Origin: Dryococelus australis
Lineage: Eukaryota > Arthropoda > Insecta > Phasmatodea > Phasmatidae
Length of the DNA: 64,000 nucleotides
NCBI GenBank assembly: GCA_029891345.1
Contig: CM057005.1
Span: 59,971,760 to 60,035,759, forward strand
Direction of reading: 5' to 3'
Below the pieces are notes generated by a model. It saw nothing but the letters and a program-made list of their open reading frames with translations. It searched no databases and was not told the DNA's origin. Positions 56,354 through 64,000 of the stretch are shown piece after piece (positions within the stretch are counted from its first letter, which is position 1; every line of letters begins with the position of its first letter). The translations under genes were made by a program, and so were the position numbers.

Positions 56354-57046
56354 GGAATGGTAGTGTGAGGCTTGAGGTGGTTACAGTCTAATTGTGTAGT
56401 GCGAATTAAGCGTTATGTTATGTCGACTGCACAGTCGCAATTGCGGACTGAGGTAATGTTAATTTAGTACGCCTGATTGCCTAGTGTTTGCATTGCCTAT
56501 AGTAATGCACGTCGAGACATTAATTATCAGTTGATGTGCCATTTTTTTCTCAGCGACAATCTTTTCTATTAACTTCTCTAAATTTTATATTTTAATTACA
56601 CATATAGATAAGTTGTTCATAATTTTTTAATGTACTTAAAAATGGCAATATGAAGCAGGAAATCATTTCACAAGAGTTCTCATCGTAAATGGAACGGCTA
56701 TTGTGGAACTAATCCACACTACCGACTGTGCTTCCAAGCAAATATTAAATTCAATACAGCTAGTAAAGTGACTCGAAATCATATATTTATCAGATCTTCG
56801 TGGACTATTTAAGAGCTTTAATTGTGAGTTTGAGATACAGGTCGGAAATCGTGGACGTGCCAATTTTTTTTTAAACTGGTTAGCTAGTTACTAACGAAAC
56901 GAAAGGTTATAAACAAAAGGAATGATACGTCCAGTTTAAATTTTTAGTGTGCAAAGTCTGTTTTTTACTCGATGTTTAATGTAACATACAGCACTCCTAT
57001 CCTTCCATCCCTTTCATTTTCAATTTCATTTGCAGTGTAATAAATA
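56354..57046. other. Unassigned AT-rich spacer
   Basis: No gene or shared repeat recognised. Confidence 0.4.
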
Positions 57047-57296
57047 GGGACCTGCAAAATTCGCGTTATTTTTTGGCGTCAAGCTAAAATTCACAATATC
57101 TGCTGTACACACTCGAGCCGGCGTCGTTTCTCCATTGGCTGCTGCATAGACGTTACGTCGCTACCAAGCTGGGTGAGTTGCACGTGATTGGGGCACACGA
57201 TTGTGAAGTGTTCATTTACCGGGGGCGTGCCACATAAAGAATGAGTCAATGAATGACAAACGTATTCCAAATAATAACGCGAATTTTACAGTTCTC
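57047..57296. mobile_element. Family G TIR element with TA TSD
   Basis: 250 bp from GGGACCTGCAAAATTCGCGTTATTTTTTGG to CCAAATAATAACGCGAATTTTACAGTTCTC, flanked by TA. Interior ATTGGCTGCTGCATAGACG motif. Confidence 0.8.
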
Positions 57297-57536
57297 TAGT
57301 AATACGCTTACAACGTAGCATGAACACACCAGACATTCAGAAAATTATATTTATCTGCCAAACGGTTGCAAATGCTATTTAAATGCCGGAGGAACATGGT
57401 TGTTTTCAATGATAACTTCGAAATCATGTTCAAAAGTACCGCAACAGTAATCCGTCAATCCTGTGTATTGACGGTTGCACGCTAAGGGAATTGCATTTGC
57501 CACAGATCCGCACGGTGTTTTTTTTTTTTTTTTTAG

Positions 57537-57872
57537 CACCAATTATTCAAACAGCGGAAGCAGGTGTTGGGAACAGGAAATGGCCGTTGGTCACGACAAA
57601 CACGGATAAAGTGGCACGTGTATGTAGCATGTGGCGTTGGACTGGTGTCCTTGAAGTGGAGCGCGCGAAATGTATCATGTCAAGCAATGCCTTGTGTTTT
57701 TATAACGGAGTTAGATGTGCTTTTTCACAACTTCATCGGTGTACCGAAATATGCTGTCATAACTATAGTTTCACCGGAAATGTCGGTGTTTGACCCCAAA
57801 AAAGTTAATCCTTTTTATATTGGCACCAAACATATTCCACCTTGTCCACATGATGACATTTTTCTCGAATAA
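57537..57872 (+). CDS. Possible 3'-terminal exon (111 codons), unknown product
   Basis: A 20-base T tract ending TTTTAG (57535-57536) looks like a splice acceptor. From 57537 one frame stays open for 111 codons to TAA at 57870-57872, and AATAAA overlaps the stop. The predicted peptide starts HQLFKQRKQVLGTGNGRWSR, has a short hydrophobic stretch (WHVYVACGVGLVSLKWSA) and ends KHIPPCPHDDIFLE. A second frame is open for 100 codons over the same DNA, which weakens the case. No domain recognised and no upstream exon found. Confidence 0.22.
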   Translation, partial: HQLFKQRKQVLGTGNGRWSRQTRIKWHVYVACGVGLVSLKWSARNVSCQAMPCVFITELDVLFHNFIGVPKYAVITIVSPEMSVFDPKKVNPFYIGTKHIPPCPHDDIFLE

Positions 57873-59637
57873 AAAATTTCATGCTTTATGTTTTTTTTAA
57901 ATAATTGATGCCAAATACAAAATTCTTCTGTTTTGTTGGAGATATTATAACAAATACTAAGTTGTACAGACGAAAAAATTTACAAAGTAAACGAATCCTA
58001 TGTACTACCACGTGACATATGAAAATCGCCAAATAACAAACCATATAACTTATATAAAAATGTTAAATATAAAGATATATATATTAATGTATGAAAGGTT
58101 ATTTAGTGATTAAATATATGTTAAGCAGTAGTCCACGGCATTAATTTATGTTCCAAATTTTTCCATCTACCCAACTTAGTATTTGTTATTTGGTTGCAAC
58201 AACACAAGACATTTGTATTTGATATCAAATTATTCAGAAATTTAATGTGTAAACTTTTTATTTGAGGAAAATATCTTCACATGCAATGCGTACGAGTTGA
58301 ACAATGCTTGGCACAATTATAAAATAGTTCATATTTTGGAGTCCAACGCCGTTAAAATATCTTAATATAGGGTTGTATATAATATGCTTACGAATAATGG
58401 TGGTAGTATCCTATGCCAAGGTAGCTTGGGATCGCTGTGTCTGTCCACGCAATCAAAATAACAGACTCAAGAACATCCACTACTATATGAAATTACCCTC
58501 CCATCTAAAAGAAAATGGTTGAAAAAAAGCCCTTTTTTAAATTTTGTGGTGTGACTTGGAAAAGCGATCGGCGGAACTAACTGAGTTTAAAAAGATGGAA
58601 GTTTCCTTATTATGTTTGTGGCCTCGAAGCAGGGCAAAGTGAGTCGGAAATTCAAGTGAGCACTTTGCAAACTAACAGACGCGTCATCCGCCGCGTGTGG
58701 TTTGAAAGGTTTCAATACGTTTTCAGCAAATGCAATTTGCCATGGAAGTGAAGACGTTTGTTTGCTATGACGGGCGGAGCTGCACACGTAGAGGCAGGTA
58801 CATGCATAGGTACGGAAACCACGCACATGAGGTAAATTTCCATCATCTTGTTTTTCTCATTTCCCACCGAGCGCGCGTGTGTTCATTCGGCAGCATGCGT
58901 GACTAGTAGTCGGAAGATTCTCACTCCACTAGGGTTGAATTTTCCCCTCGTATTTTTTTTTACCCCTCTGTAGGCGAATTCTGCTGTAGTTACTTGGAAT
59001 ATGACATTCCACTTATTTGCCGATTAAGTTCAAATAAAGTTAATTTAATTTTTTACTAACGCTGCAACTTATTTTCCAGTACACCTACACGTAACTACTT
59101 TTGTTATTTAATATAAAATTTGCTCCAATTAGTATATTGTGTCCTTTGAGTGAGTATAAAAAAAATTATATCGTTAGCAATTTGATTGTTACAGCGCTGC
59201 CGTGTTGTTGTGAGGTCGTGTTAAACACTAGCCGAACAAAGAATGCACATACATGCGAGTTCTGTTCTGAACAATAAATAAATTTTCAAATTTGCTTTGC
59301 TCGAGATACACTCGAGCATAGTCTAAAAAGTGTTAAATTAATTAAGAATTAAGAACGTAAAAAAAATATATGGTAACGAACGAGAATGACTTAATTCCTT
59401 CTTGGAATTATTTGTATGTTACATATTAGTCGAAAACAGCTAACTCAGGCTCGTTAGTTCCTATTTATTTCATTTATGTTTTTCAATTTTAGTTGTTTTA
59501 CTGTAGTTAATTTGTTTCACCTGGCATGGTTCCTGAGACTACAACCAAGTGTTTGCAATGGCGTATGCTCGTAATTGTTCAAATAATCAGTTACCCCCCT
59601 CCCCACGCGTTGAATCATTCAAACAACACATGTAACG
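57873..59637. other. Unassigned AT-rich region
   Basis: About 1.75 kb with no shared repeat. A 79-codon minus ORF at 58587-58826 has no recognised domain. A TTTTTTTTTACCCCTCTGTAG acceptor-like string near 58955 has no partner donor. Confidence 0.4.
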
Positions 59638-59879
59638 GGGCCGCGGTGGCTGAGCGATTAGCACGCTCGCCTCCAACCAAGGCGACTCCGGGCTCAATCC
59701 CTGGCCGGGTCACCAGATTTTCGCAAGTGGGAATCGTATCGGACGATGCCGTTGGCGGCGGGTTTTCTCGGGGATCTCCCGTTTCCCCCGCCCATTCATT
59801 CCGGCGCCTCTCCATATTCACTTCAATCACCCTCATCGGCTCTCAAGACCTCGCTGTTAAGAGCCGCCCAAATCTCTTC
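59638..59879 (+). mobile_element. SINE S, full length, 15-bp TSD
   Basis: Flanked by ACAACACATGTAACG (59623-59637) and ACAACACAGTTAACG (59880-59894), two mismatches. Head GGGGCCGCGGTGGCTGAGCG, B box GGGCTCAATCCC, full body, tail reduced to CTCTTC. The 134-codon ORF over it is SINE read-through. Confidence 0.92.
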
Positions 59880-59894
59880 ACAACACAGTTAACG

Positions 59895-60450
59895 TTTGTA
59901 CAGTGTTCGATTCCGATAACTTTATTTTAATTTAAGATAAACGATGTACACTACATGCTGCCAACAAAGAGCGAGAAATTAATAGCACACACTTTTTTCG
60001 GTACGCGTGTGCACTATATATGTGATGGAAGCAGAATATTATTGTACGAAATTGGCTTCACTTGGTACGACTGTGCTGTCATGCAATAATTAACGTGAGG
60101 TACTATTATTCGGTTTACGGGTGGTGGGGAGCATCCTTTCTGCCGTCGGACATGGCGAAATTGCAATACTTAAAATCAATTGCTGAAATTGTCGATTGAC
60201 GCGTGACGCGTACTAACGTTACTGAGTAACGACATGAGTGATATAAATTGTGCCTAGTTCTGTCGGGTGTATAACTTACAATGCGAGTAAAAACTTGAAT
60301 TGGCGCCATGCGCGTATGTGAGGCGCTGGTGGGGGCCGGCGGCGACTGACGGCAACTTCAGGCATGGGTGAAACATTTCTGGGCAGGGTATCTCCCGACT
60401 ACGAGGGCTGGCGCGTTGATTTTGGTGCCAAACGAAAGACCATCTAGATC
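59895..60450. other. Unassigned spacer
   Basis: No shared repeat or gene recognised; GC-richer at 60300-60420. Confidence 0.4.
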
Positions 60451-60888
60451 TGTCTTTCTTTCTAAATTATCTTATTCCAAGTGCTTAGTGTAAGCCCGAA
60501 GGTAGGGCCGGGTTATAATTGCATCTCAGGGTTGAGCCCCTCACGCCTAAAGGAGAGGGAATTTAATATAAAGGAGGCGGGTATCGCGGCCGAGAGGGAG
60601 TGGGTAGGCATGGCCATCAATTTGGGGCCAAGCCTACCTCCCTAAGTGTAGTGTAGTTAAAGCTACATTAAGAACGGGTATGTCAAAACCCCCATAGACA
60701 CGGTAAAACCCATACCGACAGAAAACGAGCTAATCTCGTGGGAGCACTAGTGAAAATGCTAAAGGAGATAGCAGGTGTGGAGTCCATGCTGTTTAATATT
60801 GGAGTGAAGAATCTAGTAGAGAGCTGGCGGGGCCTTGGATCTAGATCTGTCGGTTTAAGCCGTAAAAATCTAATTATCCAGTTCGTTA
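60451..60888 (+). mobile_element. Possible LINE 5' UTR and ORF1 start
   Basis: GC-richer tract with GTAGGGCCGGGTTATAATTGC, GGGTTGAGCCCCTCACGCC and GGGGCCAAGCCTACCTCCC, then short coding-like stretches in shifting frames (VKTPIDTVKPIPTENELISW; ANLVGALVKMLKEIAGVESM) that stop at a family A insertion at 60889. The layout is reminiscent of the 5' end of a non-LTR retrotransposon, but no diagnostic motif is present. The frame shifts imply decay if it was coding. Confidence 0.25.
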
Positions 60889-61310
60889 AAGGCTGTTCAC
60901 GATAAAGTCAGCACTTTTGAAACTAGCCTTTTAAAATAATCAGTGCTCCTACCTGCATTTATTTTAACAGGCGCACTGAGTGACATGCGCCCAGTAAAAA
61001 TTGGTAACGATGGATGGAAAGTAGTTCCATTTCTTAACGTGGAGTAAAGAGTGTTAGGTATCATTTGTGATAACTTAAATTATTTCTTTCACGTTATGTT
61101 TTTTTTCAGTGCACAGAAGTGTAAAAATGAGCACATTTGTATAATATTTACTTTTATAATAATTGCACAGTTTAACTTGACCGACGTATGACTAAATTGA
61201 TGAGGCCCATTCCAATGTTAAATTTACGTAAGGATGTATAATGCACAACGTGCATACAAGTAAATTGCAAGCGGGGTTTTGAAAAGTGCACATTTCACCG
61301 TGAACAGCCT
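60889..61310 (+). mobile_element. Family A TIR element, full length
   Basis: 422 bp from AAGGCTGTTCACGATAAAG to TTTCACCGTGAACAGCCT, with GCGCACTGAGTGACATGCGCCC and GTAACGATGGATGGAAAGTAG intact. Confidence 0.9.
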
Positions 61311-61674
61311 CCATCCGGGACGCGCATTCTAGATAACGTGGCTGTATGCAGGCGTTGGTTAACATTACTGCAAGGACACGGCGTAAGCACAAAGCGACGT
61401 CTGCCTCGTGTGGCCAGCAGGCAAATGCCAGGCGATGGAGGCCCCGACTCGACGCGACACTCTAGTAGAATTAACTGCACTCAGCGTGCCCGCCCTTTGT
61501 GCGGTCGGTCGGTCATTTTTCTGCGCGGGAACGTGCATTCATTGGCTACATTACGGCCGAGCCGAGGGCTGCTACACCACGTCATCCATTCTCGGCCTGT
61601 GACCTAGTTAATTGCCGCTGTAGCTGATATAGCGTCCTCGCTTGGCTACGATGGCGCGCGCGCGCGCGCGTGTA
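61311..61674. other. Unassigned GC-rich spacer with (GC)n
   Basis: Overlapping ORFs of 61-89 codons on both strands in CpG-rich DNA, no domain. A (CG)9 tract at 61653-61670 precedes the next A element. Confidence 0.35.
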
Positions 61675-61799
61675 AAGGCTGTTCACGATAAAGTGAGCAC
61701 GTCTGAAATCAACATCAGAAAGAAATCACTCTCCCTGCCTGCATATAGCGCATTGAGTGGCATGCGCCCAGTGAAATTGATAATGATGGATGGAAAGTA

Positions 61800-62367
61800 C
61801 ACTATCTACCAAAAAGCAATTAGGCACCCGTGAAGTTAGGTAATTCAGTACGTCAGTAGACTTATGTTTCACGGCCTTCGGCGTAGGACCGCTGGTGTTT
61901 GTCTGCGGTAGCATGAACACAGAGGCCTGTTGTAACATTCTGGATAATGAAATACTCCCAACATTGTGACGTTTTTACGGAATAGACCATGTTACTTCCC
62001 GGATGAAAATGCCAGGTGCCATGTTTCAAGGGCTACTATGCAGTGGTACGCCGACAACAATGTTCGCCGATTTTACTGGCCCGCCCAGAGCTCCGACCTA
62101 AACCATATAGAACATATTTGTGACGAATTGGATCGCCGGGTGAGGGCTCGTCAGGCGCGGCCAAAATCCATTGCTCAACTCATGGAATGGTTGCAAGAGG
62201 AATGGTGACGAATCCCCGTGGATGTCCTGCAAACACTCGTAGAGAGCATGCCAGACAGGATGACTGCTGTTATAGCAGCAATAGGTGGCCCTACAAGATT
62301 CTAACTGGGTGACAACCACCGAGCAAACATTGTGGATAGGTGCCCAATTACTTTTTGGTAGATAGTG
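61800..62367 (+). mobile_element. Deleted Tc1-like (DD34E) transposon with TA TSD
   Basis: 568 bp from CACTATCTACCAAAAAGCAATTAGG to CAATTACTTTTTGGTAGATAGTG, inverted repeats flanked by TA at 61798-61799 and 62368-62369. Complete Tc1 elements are about 1.6 kb; here the N-terminal DNA-binding part and the first catalytic segment are lost. The remaining transposase frame is broken. Confidence 0.92.
61883..62303 (+). pseudogene. Tc1-like transposase, C-terminal remnant
   Basis: Recognisable as the C-terminal ~40 % of a Tc1-family DDE transposase: VGPLVFVCGSMNTEA, the second-Asp region PDENARCHVSRATMQWYADN, WPAQSSDLNHIEHICDELDR holding the catalytic Glu, and a C-terminus ending GGPTRF. Decay is evident: TGA at 61967-61969 where the family has Trp, a one-base frameshift near 61987, and TGA at 62206-62208 in place of Arg. 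It is inactive. Confidence 0.92.
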
Positions 62368-62693
62368 TAGTTCCATTTCTTACCGGCGAATAAATAGTAT
62401 CAGGCAACCATTTGTGATAATTTAAAGTATTCCTTTCACTTTCTGCTTTTTTAATGCATCGAAGAGTAGAAATGACCAGATCTGTAACATACTTACTTTT
62501 CTAATAATTACACAGTTTCGCTTGACCGACCCATGGATAGAGTGATGATGACCATGACAATGTTAATTTTACATAAGGTGGAAGAATAAATAACGGGAAT
62601 ACACGCATATATTACGCAGGGCTTTCAAAAGTGCTCATTTTACCGTGAACAGCCTATATCACCGTAAAACGACGCTAGGAATAGACGGCCGTG

Positions 62694-63346
62694 CACTGTA
62701 AAAAAAATTTGAGGTAAAATTCCCTTACGTGTAAGGGAAGCTAGTTACCTCTACATGTAAGGTAAAATTACCTCTCAAACGTACAGCAAATTTACCACGT
62801 AAGGTACTATTCTCTAATTGTATGGGAAAAGCAACTGACTGAAGTGGGGGGAAACCCATACGAGTAATGGAAAATTAACTGTATTGTATAACGTAACTAT
62901 ATTTAGAAACATCCCGGAATATTGTTACTGTTAATTTTCTTGTTACCTATTTCCTTTGACGAATAGTAACCGAAACCTCAACACTTAAATCCTCGACACT
63001 TTCTGATGGCTGGGCGCAAACTAAGGTCCTCTATCACGATAGGCCGACGCGCTATTTATTACACCGCGACGACAACGTGACAGCGTCAGTGAATGCTAGA
63101 GTGTTAAAGGATTGTTTCTCTCCGCCCGTCTCTCCACTTAGCTGTGGTGACAATGCAGAAGAGATGCACGCGTCATAAGGTAATTTTCCCGTCCATGTAT
63201 GGGATTTTCCACTGTCACGTACGTGAATTTCACTCCAGAGTGCGGTAATTTCATCATACCTGTAAGAAAAGCTGTTTTTTCCCCCACAAGTTTGAGAATA
63301 TTACTTTATACTCGCCAGGTAATTTTCCTATTATGTTTTTACAGTG
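62694..63346 (+). mobile_element. Family M TIR element, copy 2
   Basis: 653 bp from CACTGTAAAAAAAATTTGAGG to TATGTTTTTACAGTG, inverted. Subterminal AAGGGAAGCTAGTTACC and AAGGTAAAATTACC repeats mirror those at the right end (GGTAATTTTCC). It contains the tRNA-like segment at 63010-63082 on the minus strand (GCGCGTCGGCCTATCGTGAT). No transposase. Confidence 0.8.
63010..63082 (-). repeat. tRNA-like segment inside family M, copy 2
   Basis: The central GTCGGCCTATCGTGATAG and AGGACC are unchanged relative to 42462-42535, while the A- and B-box-like parts have diverged (GGTGTAATAAATAGCGC; TTAGTTTGCGCC). The central conservation exceeds that of flanking M sequence. Confidence 0.5.
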
Positions 63347-64000
63347 TGGCGTCTGTGAACGCTCAAATATGTATTTGTCCTGGAAGCTGCAGCTAGTTAG
63401 AATAAAGGGCCACAAGCTCAGCGTTTCGCGCTTATGTCCCATGTACTTCGTGCAAAACTAAGAGAAAACGTAATATAGTGGATTCTCTATCCATCGTTTC
63501 TCAGGGGAGTGACAAACATTTTCAATGCATGACGACTTTCAATCAATGTGGTCTTGAAACGCAAATAAATCAAAAATGGAATCACAGAATATGTTCCATG
63601 GATGCGGGATTTCAATCCATCCGAATTCAATACACAGAGGTTCCACTGTATTTCCTTTTCATTTAATTTATTCACGCTCCTTAGATTCCTACATGAGCCA
63701 AATTCTCGGAAATATAGGTCCTGTCAATTCATACCTCCACAAAACATAAAAATTAATACAAATTTAAAAAATATGATCAATTAATACAGTCAGTAATATA
63801 GGGCCTACACTTACAATTGTTAAAAAAATAACACTACCACAGAATAAAATAAAAAGCACCATTAAAATTGTTGTCAACTGTGGAGCAATTTTGCAAAGAA
63901 ACATTCTCAATTCTACACTCATAGAATCTAAGCTTTACTTGCTTATAATATGCGGCTAAAATTCTTCACAATTATGTTATATACAATTATCCATACACTT
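63347..64000. other. Unassigned AT-rich sequence to window end
   Basis: No gene or shared repeat recognised; ORFs of 60-62 codons on both strands overlap one another and lack domains. Confidence 0.4.

Larger units (their letters stand above)
61675..62656 (+). mobile_element. Family A element interrupted by a Tc1-like element
   Basis: Left part 61675-61797 (AAGGCTGTTCACGATAAAG ... GATGGATGGAAAG) and right part 62370-62656 (GTTCCATTTCTTACC ... TTTACCGTGAACAGCCTA). Intact A copies read GGAAAGTAGTTCC here; the insertion is exactly at that TA. Confidence 0.92.

Noticed and set aside
59526..59930. 134-codon ORF containing MAERLARSPPT-like sequence, also seen in several other places
   Set aside because: This phrase comes from reading the SINE head (GTGGCTGAGCGG...) in one frame. 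It recurs at every SINE copy and is not a protein family.

Overview
This is a eukaryotic window, most probably an arthropod and likely an insect. It is AT-rich and intron-like, with no run of long ORFs, operon-like gene order or ribosome binding sites. It is packed with tRNA-headed SINEs that have target-site duplications (TSDs), TA- and TTAA-flanked inverted-repeat elements, a Tc1-type transposase remnant, solo-LTR-like copies, a minisatellite and long (AT)n tracts. The organism cannot be named from sequence alone. The longest ORF (146 codons) lies inside the minisatellite, and I recognise no host gene. The window is best read as intergenic or intronic DNA built by waves of mostly non-autonomous elements. 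Family letters (A, B, C and so on) are my own labels; every family except the Tc1 remnant was defined by comparing copies inside the window.

Dominant families. Family A is a ~420 bp inverted-repeat element (TIR TAGGCTGTTCACGGTAA, TSD TA) with about 15 full or broken copies in both orientations. Families B and C (~215-240 bp) share A's termini but have other interiors. Family D (~400 bp) shares only A's right-hand end logic. Family S is a ~250 bp SINE with a tRNA-like head (A and B boxes), a constant body and a TCAC-rich tail. Families E, F and G are ~250-300 bp TA-flanked elements with TTCGCG in their TIRs. Families H, L, M, N, O, P, R, T, U and W have 1-3 copies each; W looks piggyBac-like (TTAA target) and R looks PIF/Harbinger-like (TAA target). 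K is a solo-LTR-like element with three copies.

Layout. 0-10 kb: A copies, a T repeat, SINE body fragments, a LINE-3'-UTR-like tandem pair, a TAC microsatellite, then D, A and B in succession. 10-17 kb: SINE, A, the 85/96-bp minisatellite (11.57-12.48 kb), D with an (AT)n tract, SINE, LTR copy, a GC-rich patch, D. 17-30 kb: N, A, SINEs, C, L, U, F and G, plus two splice-site-bounded candidate exons at 21.7 and 27.3 kb. 30-41 kb: a dense nest where A, SINE, LTR, piggyBac-like W, E, F, G, H and a poly(A) retrocopy are inserted in one another. 41-53 kb: O, M, P with O inside, N, C, (AT)n, tandem A, L pair, LTR with D inside, B and C. 53-64 kb: SINEs, R, G, a possible terminal exon, a LINE-5'-end-like tract, A copies (one carrying the Tc1 remnant) and a second M.

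The most informative content is the nesting, which gives relative ages: A was present before the LTR, W and Tc1 insertions, and A and the SINE were active in overlapping periods, since each is inserted in the other once. No immune system, gene cluster or other novel multi-gene system is visible.
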